DNA from: Henriciella aquimarina
GTDB taxonomy: Bacteria > Pseudomonadota > Alphaproteobacteria > Caulobacterales > Hyphomonadaceae
Direction: 5' to 3'
DNA: 42,323 bases
Assembly (NCBI RefSeq): GCF_002088975.1
Contig: NZ_NCST01000032.1
Location: 1-42,323 of the forward strand
A program made the position numbers and the translations under genes. The notes under the pieces are model-generated. The model was not told the DNA's origin. It did no database searches and saw only the letters and a list, made by a program, of their open reading frames with translations. Every line of letters begins with the position of its first letter. The stretch's first letter is position 1. Shown here one piece after another: positions 32,898 to 42,317 of the stretch.

Positions 32898-34283
32898 ATG
32901 CCCGAACAAGACAAAAGACGCACCGCGACCCTGATCATGGTGTGCGGCGCGACCATGCTTGCGCTGATCGTCTTCACCGTGCCGCTGACGACGCTGGCAC
33001 CAACTGCCGAAGCGCTCTCCGCCGGGCCCGGCGCGCAGGCCTGGTTCCTCAGCGCCATGCCGCTCGGGGCCGCAACCGGCCTGCTCGGTGCCGGAGCGCT
33101 TGGGGACAATCATGGCCGTCGGTCGGTCTTCCTGTGGGGGCTTTGCGTCATGATGGCGGCGTCTGTGGCCGGCGCCATGGCGCCGACGCCTCTGGTCCTT
33201 ATCCTGGCCCGCGTAGCTCAGGGGCTTGGCAGTGCGGCTGTCATGGCCTGCGGACTCGGTCTGCTGAAGGCGGAATTTCCCGACAGCCGCGCGCTCGCAA
33301 GTGCGAGTGCCTTCTGGGCGGCCTCTCTTGGGAGCGGGGTGGCGCTCGGCCCCATCCTGGCAGCTTTTCTGACCACTTTTGGTGGCTGGCCAGCGGCCTA
33401 TTGGGGCACTGGTCTGATATCGGCCATTCTGCTTCTCGTGAGCTTCGCTGTTCTGCCGCATACGGCAACTGACAGCCGCAGGCAGGTCGACTGGCTGGGG
33501 ACGATCACCCTGATGGTCGGGCTCGCCATGATCATGTCCGGACTGACGGAAATGCGGCTGGGTCTGGCGCGCTCGAGCGTGCTCATTCTGATCGGCGCCG
33601 GCGGTCTCGCAATCGGAGCGTTTCTGTGGATCGAATCGCGATTGCGAGCCCCCCTGATCGACCTTTCGCTTTTCCGCAATCCCGGCTTCATTGGCGCGAC
33701 AATGGCCGCCTTTGCGTCCGGGGCCGGCATATTGGCGCTCATGACGCTCGTGCCAACCTTGCTGGAGCGCGCGATGGGCGTTGACCCGCGCGTCGCCGCT
33801 TTTGTTCTCTGTGCCTGGTCGGCGACGAGTGTCATAACCGCGCTTGGAGCAAGGTGGCTGCCGGAAGGCCTCCCGCCGCGCTACCTGTTGCTGGGCGGTC
33901 TTCTGGGGTGCGTCCTGGCCCAATTTACCTTGCTTGGTCCTTCACAGGAGAGTTCGGTTCTGAGACTGCTGCCGGGGCTCTTTCTGGCGGGCGCGGCCAA
34001 TGGCATCCTCAATGCCGCACTGGGCCGGCAAGCCGTTGAGACGGTTCCGCATGAGCGTGCGGCGATGGGCAGTGGCGCCAATAATACGGCGCGCTATCTC
34101 GGATCGGCTATCGGCATTACCCTGGGAGCTGTGCTGATCGCGCATGGCGCCGAAAGCGGCGGGATGAGCGGCCTTCTCACAGGCTGGAACGAGGCCGTGC
34201 TGGCCACGACGGCCTTCTCGCTGCTCGGTGCCGTCATCGTGGCCGTCGCCAAGCCCCTGCCGGAGCGATCCTCGGCCGCTTAG
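32898..34283 (+). CDS. MFS transporter (multidrug-type, DHA2-like)
   Basis: 461 aa with about 12-14 hydrophobic segments. The loop motif GDNHGRRSVFLWG between TM2 and TM3 (family A motif) and PLVLILARVAQGLGSAAVMA (TM4) are clear, and the C-terminal half has the ERAAMGSGANNTARYLGSAI stretch common in drug:proton antiporters. The substrate is unknown; in this operon it could export an aldehyde-derived or toxic compound. Confidence 0.9.
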   Translation: MPEQDKRRTATLIMVCGATMLALIVFTVPLTTLAPTAEALSAGPGAQAWFLSAMPLGAATGLLGAGALGDNHGRRSVFLWGLCVMMAASVAGAMAPTPLVLILARVAQGLGSAAVMACGLGLLKAEFPDSRALASASAFWAASLGSGVALGPILAAFLTTFGGWPAAYWGTGLISAILLLVSFAVLPHTATDSRRQVDWLGTITLMVGLAMIMSGLTEMRLGLARSSVLILIGAGGLAIGAFLWIESRLRAPLIDLSLFRNPGFIGATMAAFASGAGILALMTLVPTLLERAMGVDPRVAAFVLCAWSATSVITALGARWLPEGLPPRYLLLGGLLGCVLAQFTLLGPSQESSVLRLLPGLFLAGAANGILNAALGRQAVETVPHERAAMGSGANNTARYLGSAIGITLGAVLIAHGAESGGMSGLLTGWNEAVLATTAFSLLGAVIVAVAKPLPERSSAA

Positions 34284-34373
34284 CTGCAGTCTCTCCGGTA
34301 TTGATGAACCACATTCATCACAGGAAGCGAATGAAAGGCCCTAATCGCTCAGGGGACGAACATCTTAAATGGG

Positions 34374-34856
34374 ATGGCAACCGCAGACCCGAGCCTCAGT
34401 ATGCCTCGCCCGCCGATCCTCTGGATTAGTCTCGCCGCGATGTTTGTCTGTGCCGGCCCGGCCATCGCGGAGACACAAGCCGACCAAGGGAAGAACCAAA
34501 CCATGACAAGGATCAACGTCATCATCGAAGGCGAAGTCCTTTCGGCGACACTTGATGACACCGTCGCGGGCCGCGACTTCGCCACCATGCTTCCGCTTGA
34601 GCTGACGCTTACGGATTTCCATGGTGCTGAAAAGATCGCGGACCTGCCGCGCGCACTGGACCTGTCGGAAGCTCCAGCCAGCTATCGTCCGGAGAAAGGC
34701 GACATCACGGTGTATGCGCCCTGGGGGAACCTCGCCATCTTCTACAAACCCTTCCAGACGTCTCGTGGACTCGTTCGGCTTGGTGAATTCGATGGGTCGA
34801 TGGAGGCCCTGATCAAAGAGACGGACATCCCCGTGCGTATCGAAAGAGTCGACTGA
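34374..34856 (+). CDS. Secreted cyclophilin-like-fold protein
   Basis: 160 aa, with a signal-type hydrophobic segment (ILWISLAAMFVCAGPAIA) and then INVIIEGEVLSATLDDTVAG, RDFATMLPLELTLTDFHGAE and PWGNLAIFYKPF, typical of the cyclophilin-like DUF family (Cyclophil_like). No prolyl isomerase active site is implied by the likeness. Neither the ATG at 34374 nor the one at 34401 has a clear ribosome-binding site; the latter would give a more usual signal peptide start. Confidence 0.75.
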   Translation: MATADPSLSMPRPPILWISLAAMFVCAGPAIAETQADQGKNQTMTRINVIIEGEVLSATLDDTVAGRDFATMLPLELTLTDFHGAEKIADLPRALDLSEAPASYRPEKGDITVYAPWGNLAIFYKPFQTSRGLVRLGEFDGSMEALIKETDIPVRIERVD

Positions 34857-35039
34857 TCGGCCGGGGAGGGCCGACGGCGAAGCGTATCCCTGAGAGATGA
34901 GATGGTCCGGGATTTAGTTCCATGAATCTCATTCATGGAACTGATGAGCCAACACCGGGTTCAGCTCATATGTCATTGCCCTAACATAATGAGCGCCAGC
35001 ATGGCCCCCGATGCGCCCGCAGACAGGAAAGGACTTCGT

Positions 35040-35681
35040 ATGAACCTGCCTATCGAGTTTCAGCTGCGCCGCAGGACTTTGTTGATCGGCACGGCCGCCT
35101 CGGCTGCAGCGCTTCGGTTCGCCCAGACAGCCCAGGCTCAGACGCCGGTGTCCAAACCCGCTGGGGCTGAAAAGTCGGCGGTAACCATGACGGTCAACGG
35201 CGAGACAAAAACCCTTGAGCTCGACCACCGCACGACCTTGCTCGATGCCCTGCGTGAACATCTGAAGCTGACAGGCACGAAGAAAGGCTGCGACCACGGC
35301 CAATGTGGCGCCTGCACGGTTTCGGTAAATGGCACGCGGGTCAATTCCTGTCTCAGCCTGGCGGTCATGCATGAGGGCGACGAGGTCACTACGATCGAAG
35401 GTCTCGGCACACCGGACAATCTCGATCCGATGCAACAGGCCTTTGTCGACCATGACGGCTTCCAGTGCGGCTACTGCACGCCGGGCCAGATCTGCTCGGC
35501 CAAGGCTGTGATCGACGAAATTCGCGCGGGCGTCCCCAGCCACGTAACCAGCGACCTGACATCCCCCATTGAGATGAGCGGGCCCGAGATCCGAGAGCGC
35601 ATGTCGGGCAATATCTGCCGCTGCGGGGCTTATTCCAACATTGTCGAAGCGATCACTGAGGTCGCGGGAGAGCAGGTATGA
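35040..35681 (+). CDS. paoA: Aldehyde oxidoreductase, 2Fe-2S subunit (PaoA type)
   Basis: 213 aa. A Tat signal is present ([17 protein letters not shown]), then the plant-type 2Fe-2S cluster cysteines in [25 protein letters not shown] order (CxxxxCxxC, then a fourth Cys) and the second cluster in [14 protein letters not shown] and [10 protein letters not shown]. It passes electrons from the molybdenum subunit to FAD in the periplasm. The start at 35040 is chosen because AGGAAAGGA precedes it; the frame runs back to 34935 without family sequence. The stop overlaps the next start (ATGA). Confidence 0.93.
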   Translation: MNLPIEFQLRRRTLLIGTAASAAALRFAQTAQAQTPVSKPAGAEKSAVTMTVNGETKTLELDHRTTLLDALREHLKLTGTKKGCDHGQCGACTVSVNGTRVNSCLSLAVMHEGDEVTTIEGLGTPDNLDPMQQAFVDHDGFQCGYCTPGQICSAKAVIDEIRAGVPSHVTSDLTSPIEMSGPEIRERMSGNICRCGAYSNIVEAITEVAGEQV

Positions 35682-36628
35682 AATCCTTCTCATATGAACG
35701 TGCATCGAATGCCGGCCAGGCCGCCGCAAGAGCCGCCGAAGTTCCGGGCGCCATGTTCGTCGCAGGCGGCACCAACCTTCTCGACCTGATGAAGCTGGAA
35801 ATCGAGACGCCTCGCCACCTGATCGACGTCAATGGCCTTGGGCTCGACAAAGTTGAAGAGACAGAGGAGGGCGGCCTGAGACTTGGCGCCCTGGTCAGCA
35901 ATACCGACCTCGCTGCGGATGACCGGGTGCGCCGGGACTATCCGGTCCTGACACGTGCGCTGGTCGCCGGGGCTTCCGGGCAGTTGCGCAACAAGGCGAC
36001 GACGGCGGGCAACCTGCTGCAGCGAACACGTTGCCCGTATTTCTATGACACGGCCATGCCGTGCAACAAACGCTCGCCCGGGGAAGGGTGCGGCGCACTA
36101 TCGGAAGGCGCATTTTCCCGCCAGCTCGGCATCATCGGCACGTCGGATTCCTGCATCGCCACCCATCCCTCCGATATGGCCGTGGCGCTTCGGGTACTGG
36201 ACGCTGTCGTGGAGACGGTAACGCCATCCGGGGCGACACGGCGCATTCCGCTGGAAGAGTTCCACCAGCTGCCAGGCGATACCCCGGAAAAAGAGACCGC
36301 GCTCATGGACGGTGAGCTGATTACCTCTGTCGTCTTGCCGGCACCCGTCGGCGGCAAACAGGCCTATTACAAGGCGCGTGACCGGGCCTCCTATGCGTTC
36401 GCCCTCGTTTCCGTGGCGCTCATTCGCCAGCCGGATGGCAGCGGCCGTGTTGCACTTGGCGGTGTCGCGCCAAAACCCTGGCGGCGGCCCGAAGCCGATG
36501 CAGAGCTGCCGAATGGCGCCCGCGCGGTGATGGCGCGCCTGCTCGATGGCGCCCGCCCGACCGAGGAAAACACCTTCAAGATCACTCTGGCCGAGCGCAC
36601 GCTCGCGTCGATGCTGGCCGAGGAGTAA
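35678..36628 (+). CDS. paoB: Aldehyde oxidoreductase, FAD subunit (PaoB type)
   Basis: 316 aa. The FAD-binding segments [20 protein letters not shown] and [20 protein letters not shown] are clear. The cysteines after LLQRTRC, in [10 protein letters not shown] and SPGEGC, fit the extra 4Fe-4S cluster reported for E. coli PaoB. It accepts electrons from the 2Fe-2S subunit. Its ATG overlaps the preceding stop and it ends four bases before paoC. Confidence 0.93.
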   Translation: MKSFSYERASNAGQAAARAAEVPGAMFVAGGTNLLDLMKLEIETPRHLIDVNGLGLDKVEETEEGGLRLGALVSNTDLAADDRVRRDYPVLTRALVAGASGQLRNKATTAGNLLQRTRCPYFYDTAMPCNKRSPGEGCGALSEGAFSRQLGIIGTSDSCIATHPSDMAVALRVLDAVVETVTPSGATRRIPLEEFHQLPGDTPEKETALMDGELITSVVLPAPVGGKQAYYKARDRASYAFALVSVALIRQPDGSGRVALGGVAPKPWRRPEADAELPNGARAVMARLLDGARPTEENTFKITLAERTLASMLAEE

Positions 36629-36631
36629 GTC

Positions 36632-38812
36632 ATGGAATTCAACAAGCCCGCCGACCAGAACCTGTTCGACCGCTCCAAGGTGGTCGGAAAGCCGCATACG
36701 CGCATCGATGGTCCGCTAAAGGTTTCCGGTCAGGCGCCGTATGCCTATGAGCGTCACGACGTCGTCGATGGCCAGCTCGTCGGCTACCCGGTTGGGTCGA
36801 CCATCGCCAAAGGCCGTATCACCTCGATGAATACCGAGGCCGCGAAAAAAGCCCCCGGCGTGAAGGCCGTTGTCACGACCCTCGACATCGAACCGCTCGG
36901 CATATGGGACTATAACGCCGCCCGCCTGTTCGGGGGTGACAAGGTCGAGCATTATCATCAGGCCATTGCCGTGGTTGTGGCCGAGACCTTCGAGCAGGCC
37001 CGTGCGGCCGCCGCCCTCATCGAGACGAGCTATGATGTCGAACAGGCCAAGTTCGATCTGAAATCCGAATTCGAACGTCTGCAGGGCACCGGTGAGCCGG
37101 ATACGGTCGGCAATTTCGACGAAGCCTTTGCGGCGGCGCCCGTGACGCTGGATGAGGTCTACACCACACCATCGGAGTCGCACGCGATGATGGAGCCGCA
37201 CGCGTCCATCGTCGACTGGTCGGATGGCGGCGACATGAAACTCTGGACGTCGAACCAGATGATCGAATGGGGTCGCCAGGCCCTGGCGAAGATCTTCAGC
37301 ATCGACCCGGACAGGATTTCGCTTGAAAGCCCTTATATTGGCGGCGGTTTTGGCGCAAAACTCTGGGTCTGTTCCGACGCCGTGCTGGCGGCTGTCGGCT
37401 CCCGCGCCGCCGGGCGACCGGTCAAGCTCGCCATGCCGCGCCCGTTCGTGGCCAACAATACGACACACCGCTCGGCGACGATCCAGCGGATCAAGATCGG
37501 CGCGGCCGAAGACGGCAAGATCACCGCGATCAGCCATGAAGCGGCCTCGCACACCTTGCTGGGTGGCAGTGGCGAGAACGCCATTGCGCAGACGCCGTAC
37601 TTCTATGCCGGCGACAATCGCTACATCATTCATCACCCCGTCGAGATGAACCTGCCCGAGGCAAATGCCATGCGGGCCCCGGGTGAAACGGCCGGCCTCA
37701 TGGCCCTCGAAATCGCCATGGATGAAATGGCGGAAAAGCTGGACATGGACCCGGTCGAGTTTCGTATTGCCAATGATACCCAGATCAAGCCCGGCAATCC
37801 GATGAAACCCTTCTCGGACCGGCATTTCGTCGAATGCCTCAGACGTGGAGCAGATGCTTTCGGCTGGGCCGATCGCAACAAGACACCCGGCGGACAGCGT
37901 GACGGTAACTGGCTCATCGGGCATGGCATGGCCGGCGCCTATCGCGGTGCCCCGACCATGAAGTCCGGGGCGCGCGTCCGGCTCAAGGATGGCTCGCTGA
38001 CCGTTGAAACCGACATGACCGATATCGGCACCGGCTCATACACCATCCTTGCGCAGACGGCCGCCGAAACGATGGGGCTGCCGCTCGAGGCCGTCGATGT
38101 CCAACTCGGCAAGAGTTCCTATCCCGTTTCGTCCGGTTCGGGCGGCCAGTGGGGCGCGGCGAGCTCGACGGCAGGCGTGTACGCTGCCTGTGTCGCGCTG
38201 CGCCAGCAGATTGCCGAGCGTCTCGGGCTTGAAGATCCACGCTTCGAGGGTGGAAATGTGGTCGATGGCGATATGGAAACCGCCTTGGTCGATATCGCCC
38301 AGGGTGAAGAACTCGTGGCCGAAGACACGATGGAATTCGGTGACTTCAAGAAGAACATGGTCCACGCCACCTTTGGGGCGCACTTCGTGGAGGTCGGTGT
38401 CCATGCCGGCACGGGCGAAACCCGCGTGCGCCGCATGCTGGCAGCCTGCGATGCCGGGCGGATCCTGAACCCCATCACCGCGCGCAGCCAGGTCATCGGT
38501 GGCATGACCATGGGCACGGGCGGCGCCCTGTCGGAGGAACTCGCCCTCGACCAAGGGCGCGGTTTCTTCGCCAATCACGATCTCGCCGGCTATGAAGTTG
38601 CCGTTCATGCGGACATCCCGCATCAGGAGGTGATCTTCCTGGACACGCTCGACGTGTCGGCCACGCCGCTGAAGGCGAAAGGGGTCGGCGAGCTCGGCTT
38701 GTGCGGCGTTGCCGCGGCCATCGCCAATGCCGCCTATAACGCCACGGGCGTGCGTGTGCGGGACTATCCGGTCACGCTCGACAAGATGATCGACAAGCTG
38801 CCCGCGATCTGA
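36632..38812 (+). CDS. paoC: Aldehyde oxidoreductase, molybdenum cofactor-binding subunit (PaoC type)
   Basis: 726 aa, close to E. coli PaoC (about 730). It oxidises aldehydes to acids at a molybdenum cofactor, probably the cytosine dinucleotide form. Seen: PYIGGGFGAKLWVCSDAVL for the cofactor site, AMRAPGETAGLMALEIAMDE, GSGGQWGAASSTAGVYAACV and the catalytic Glu687 in KGVGELGLCGVAAAIANAAY. GGAG lies before the start. A paoD-type cofactor-insertion chaperone, usually next in such operons, is not in the window. Confidence 0.94.
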   Translation: MEFNKPADQNLFDRSKVVGKPHTRIDGPLKVSGQAPYAYERHDVVDGQLVGYPVGSTIAKGRITSMNTEAAKKAPGVKAVVTTLDIEPLGIWDYNAARLFGGDKVEHYHQAIAVVVAETFEQARAAAALIETSYDVEQAKFDLKSEFERLQGTGEPDTVGNFDEAFAAAPVTLDEVYTTPSESHAMMEPHASIVDWSDGGDMKLWTSNQMIEWGRQALAKIFSIDPDRISLESPYIGGGFGAKLWVCSDAVLAAVGSRAAGRPVKLAMPRPFVANNTTHRSATIQRIKIGAAEDGKITAISHEAASHTLLGGSGENAIAQTPYFYAGDNRYIIHHPVEMNLPEANAMRAPGETAGLMALEIAMDEMAEKLDMDPVEFRIANDTQIKPGNPMKPFSDRHFVECLRRGADAFGWADRNKTPGGQRDGNWLIGHGMAGAYRGAPTMKSGARVRLKDGSLTVETDMTDIGTGSYTILAQTAAETMGLPLEAVDVQLGKSSYPVSSGSGGQWGAASSTAGVYAACVALRQQIAERLGLEDPRFEGGNVVDGDMETALVDIAQGEELVAEDTMEFGDFKKNMVHATFGAHFVEVGVHAGTGETRVRRMLAACDAGRILNPITARSQVIGGMTMGTGGALSEELALDQGRGFFANHDLAGYEVAVHADIPHQEVIFLDTLDVSATPLKAKGVGELGLCGVAAAIANAAYNATGVRVRDYPVTLDKMIDKLPAI

Positions 38813-38850
38813 GGCGGATATTTCCTCGATTTCCGGTGCTCAAACTCAAA

Positions 38851-38891
38851 CCGCCAAAGCGGCAATATTCTGCGGGTAGGACAAAACCCGC
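38851..38891. terminator. Hairpins between convergent genes (possible terminator)
   Basis: Two perfect short hairpins lie in the 99-base gap between paoC and the convergent fusion gene: CCGC-CAAA-GCGG (38851-38862) and GCGGGT-(8)-ACCCGC (38872-38877 / 38886-38891). There is no T run on either side, so termination is uncertain. Confidence 0.3.
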
Positions 38892-38911
38892 TACCGGAAC
38901 GTGACTTCCCT

Positions 38912-41119
38912 TCAGATAATGTACCGGCTCCACTGGCCGTACACATGGTTGATCTTGCCACGGGGAAAGCTCAGGGCTGCGATGGCGAGCCCCACCGCGA
39001 GATCGGCGCCGGTCTGCAGCAAGCTCGCCTGAACGATAAAGGGCATCAAGGCGACAGCCATGCCGAGGAAGATATTCAACAGCCGCACTGTGCGGGTCGG
39101 CTCGGCAAGTGCTGTCACGGCCACGGTTACCGTCAGGGCACCGAGTAGATGTTCGGCATTCGCCAGGTTTCCGTCGCTGCCAAGCGTCACGCGTGTGAAC
39201 ATGAGCCATACGCCGAGAGCAATGCTGGCCAGCAGCGTCCAGGGGAACGTCATGCCCCCGCCGACCATATCCTTGAAGATCCGGCCTGGCGGGCGGAGGA
39301 ACTCATCCTCCAGACGCTGATCATCACCATCGTCTGTGTCGCCCCGGAAGAGAACCCAAAGAACGGGCCGCCCCTTCTTTTTGCGGCGGGCCAGAAACTG
39401 GATGGTCGCCAGCAGCTCATCGACAGAATAGGGGATCTGGATCAGCATGGCGGCGGCGGCGATCAGGCAGAGCGTGCACCACGTACCAAGGATAATGGGC
39501 TGGATGATGATGAAGGTGATCGAGACGACGCCGAGCGGCACGATCATGATCCCGAAGGTAAGAACCAGCCACGGCATCGTCCGCCAGCGCCGCGACGAGC
39601 CCACGACACCTGTCAGGATTTCCAGCAGATAGGTCAGGGCGCCAACACCGGCGTCGGGGACGGGCCAGGCTTCGGAGACTCGCGAGGTGACGATTTCCTC
39701 CGTCCCGTTCTTCGCATTATGGCTTGCGCCGGAGAAGAAGGGCTCCCAGACACCATCGATATGGCCGAGCTGGTAGGCGGTGAGATGCCGCGAGATCATG
39801 AAGCCGATAACGGCGAGCGCGATGATCGGCACGCGCTGGAACCAGCTGGACGGGCAGAAATCCCAGCCCGGCGGAATCGTGGGGCCGGTCACTGCGGCCG
39901 GCTGACTGACGCCGGGTGTGGGCCGCGCGAGAACGGCGAAGCCGAAGATCAGGGCACCAGTGACCGTATCGTTCATGTAAACAGCACCCGTGGGCGCCCA
40001 GAAGACAAGTGGCGCAAACATGACCCATGCGCCGATTGCGGCAATCGGCCAGCGCACGAGGCGCAGTTTCCATGACAAGGACAGAAAGCCCAGCAGGACC
40101 ACGAGGCCGCCGCTGATAATGTCACTCCAGATGAGCGGCGTTGATTCATAGGCAATCATTGCCGGGCTTGTCGCCAGCCAGACCCCCATGATCATATTCA
40201 GGAAGGGCGCCCAGATAAATTGACTGTGCTGGCTGATTGATTCCCGTTCGGCTTCGGCGCGCACCCGTTCTGGATCATGGTCTTCTTCGGCTGCTGCCGC
40301 CATCCAGTTGGGCGGCCCGATCCCGTTGGCCTCATACCAGCCCGCTGGATCAGCTTTCAGGTTAGCGACCATCTCCGGAAGCACATCGCGGATCCGATGC
40401 TGAGGTTCCCAGCCAAGCAGGCGCCGTGCTCGCTCAATGTTCAACTCATAATGGTCGTCCGCCATGTCGACCATGAAGGGTCGGATAAAGGGCTTTTCAC
40501 CCTGATCGATGTCATCGGGCACAACGGGCTCGGACTTCGATTCCAGCCAGGCTCCGAGCGAGGCGACAGGCTTGGGCAGTGTGAATGTGCGCCAACCGGG
40601 CTCGCCATGGATGAGGCTTGCAATTTCCTGCTGCAGCTCTCCATAACTGAGCGTTTCGGGCTCACCGATAAGTATGGTGTTTTCGTCTGGCAGATCTTGC
40701 CGACGCTCAACGACGCGCTTGAAGGCGTCGACCATATCCCCCTTGTGGACGAAGGCCTGTCCAACCGCGAGCGAGCCGGCATAGGCATGCCCGTGCGGAT
40801 TGCGCTCGTAAATCCGCCGAATCTGTTCCGATAGTGTCGGGACGGCGGAATGTTCGTCATAGACGCCGGCGAGGTGGAGCAGGGTGTAGGGAATGCGCCC
40901 ATGTTCCTGCCGGATCACGTCTTCCGCGGCGGCTTTCGATTTGGGATAGGCCCATTTCGGATTGAGGTCGGTTCCTTCGGAGATTGGCTGGCCCGGATCA
41001 CTCGCCTGATGGACCAGCATCGTCCCGGAATAGATGAAGCGCTCAACCTCGAAATCCTGCAGCGTTTTCAGCAGGTGACGTGTCCCTTCAACATTCAGAG
41101 TCTCGTAAAGCGGATTGGT
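38912..41119 (-). pseudogene. SDR epimerase - SPW - VKOR fusion membrane protein, N-terminus removed by an IS3-family insertion
   Basis: About 735 aa remain. Domain 1 (up to about 260) is an extended short-chain dehydrogenase/epimerase lacking its N-terminal nucleotide-binding strand; the YxxxK pair is in WAYPKSKAAAEDVI. Domain 2 (about 300-400) has SPW-type membrane helices (FIWAPFLNMIMGVWLATSPA). Domain 3 (about 425-580) resembles vitamin K epoxide reductase, with GTWCTLCLIAAAAMLIQIPY supplying a C551/C554 pair and VSEAWPVPDAGVGALTYLLE before it. A second SPW-like stretch ends the chain (about 630-725). The reading frame continues a few codons into the IS end, where a GTG gives the apparent start at 41128. 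The missing 5' part should lie past the IS, outside this window. Confidence 0.8.
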
Positions 41120-41178
41120 CTGCCCCACCGGAGTGGTCCACCAGATTTATTAGCCCGGCGGTTCCCACGTAGCGGCGT

Positions 41179-42009
41179 TCATGCCGCTACCTCCCCACAG
41201 TAAGGCGGTATGAACGCCGCGGGCAAGATGGCTTGTGGCGCGGGCGGTCGGTAGCCCAGAGAAGAGTGCGGACGCGCGGTGTTGTAATGCCACCGCCAGG
41301 TCTCGATCAGGACTTTCGCCTCCCTGAGATCATAGAAGATTTCCCTCGCCAACAACTCGTCTCTGAGCTTGGAGTTGAAGCTCTCGCAGTAGCCGTTCTC
41401 CCAAGGCGAACCGGGTTCGATATAGAGCGTCTTCACGCCGATCCGGCCAAGCCACTCGCGCAGGGCCGTGGCGATGAACTCGGGGCCATTGTCGGAACGG
41501 ATATGCTCCGGCGGGCCATGATGCACGAACAGTTCGCCCAGCGTGTCTAGGACATCGCGGGAGTTGAGCTTGCGTTCGACACGAATGGCGAGGCATTCGC
41601 GAGTGAACTCATCAATCACACACAGCATGCGGAACACCTTGCCGTCATGCGTGCGGTCCTGAACGAAGTCATAGGACCAGACATGGCCCTTGTGCATCGG
41701 CCTCAGCCGGATGCAGGAGCCGTCATTCAGCCAGAGACGGCCTCTCTTTGGTTGTTTCATTGGCACTTTCAGCCCTTCACGCCGCCAGATGCGATACACC
41801 CGCTTCTCGTTCACATGCCAGCCATCCCGTCTCAGCAGGGCCGTGATCCGGCGGTAGCCATACCGGCCGAACCGTTCAGCCAGGGCGATGATGGCCGCTG
41901 TCAGCACATCCTCGTCCTGGCGTGGCACACGCGGCTTGCGCTGGGTGGAACGGTGCTGGCCGATCACGCGGCAGGCCCGGCGCTCGGTTGCGCCGAGTGT
42001 CTCCACCAC
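41179..42009 (-). CDS. IS3-family transposase, OrfB catalytic part
   Basis: 276 aa from the first in-frame GTG. The integrase-type DDE residues are in WSYDFVQDRTHDGK, IRSDNGPEFIATAL and SPWENGYCESFNSKLRDELL (the DD-35-E order). The RYGYRRITALLRRDGW stretch is the helix-turn-helix-like domain of OrfB. It is most likely made as an OrfAB fusion by ribosomal frameshifting; see the site at 42048-42054. Confidence 0.93.
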   Translation of the reverse strand: MVETLGATERRACRVIGQHRSTQRKPRVPRQDEDVLTAAIIALAERFGRYGYRRITALLRRDGWHVNEKRVYRIWRREGLKVPMKQPKRGRLWLNDGSCIRLRPMHKGHVWSYDFVQDRTHDGKVFRMLCVIDEFTRECLAIRVERKLNSRDVLDTLGELFVHHGPPEHIRSDNGPEFIATALREWLGRIGVKTLYIEPGSPWENGYCESFNSKLRDELLAREIFYDLREAKVLIETWRWHYNTARPHSSLGYRPPAPQAILPAAFIPPYCGEVAA

Positions 42010-42041
42010 ATGATCGACCGCCTCGCGCTTGCGTGAAGGGC

Positions 42042-42317
42042 TCAGAACTTTCCCTTGATGACTTCCTGCAGGATCTGGTTGTCGAGGGTCAGATCAGAAA
42101 TGGCGCGACGCAGCCGCGCATTCTCCTTCTCGATCTCCTTCAGCCGTTTGGCCTGGCCAACCTGCAGCCCGCCATACTCCTTGCGCCACCGATAGTATGT
42201 CTGTTCCGTCACCCCGATCGAACGCACGGCCTGACCCGTCGTCTCACCCCGCGCGAGGCGGACCTCCACCTCCCGCAGCTTCGCTATGATCTCTTCAGGC
42301 GTTGATCTCTTGCCCAT
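42042..42317 (-). CDS. IS3-family transposase, OrfA (DNA-binding part)
   Basis: 91 aa. A helix-turn-helix (VRLARGETTGQAVRSIGVTE, QTYYRWRKEYG) is followed by a leucine-zipper-like coiled coil (AKRLKEIEKENARLRRAISD). It binds the IS ends and gives the N-terminal half of the OrfAB fusion. Complete here except that the upstream IS end is beyond the window. Confidence 0.92.
   Translation of the reverse strand: MGKRSTPEEIIAKLREVEVRLARGETTGQAVRSIGVTEQTYYRWRKEYGGLQVGQAKRLKEIEKENARLRRAISDLTLDNQILQEVIKGKF
42048..42054 (-). promoter_or_regulatory. Programmed -1 frameshift heptamer G GGA AAG
   Basis: Minus strand, in the orfA frame, the codons AAG GGA AAG TTC TGA end the gene. The heptamer G-GGA-AAG (42048-42054) fits the X-XXY-YYZ pattern of -1 frameshift sites, and OrfB lies in the -1 frame, so translation would continue into it. 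The stop codon is just three bases downstream of the heptamer. No downstream stimulating stem was established. Confidence 0.7.

Noticed and set aside
36716..37924. 402-aa minus-strand ORF inside paoC
   Set aside because: Antisense of the molybdenum subunit; no recognised domain or ribosome-binding site.
39149..40075. 308-aa plus-strand ORF inside the SDR-SPW-VKOR fusion
   Set aside because: Charged, low-complexity antisense frame of a membrane protein gene.
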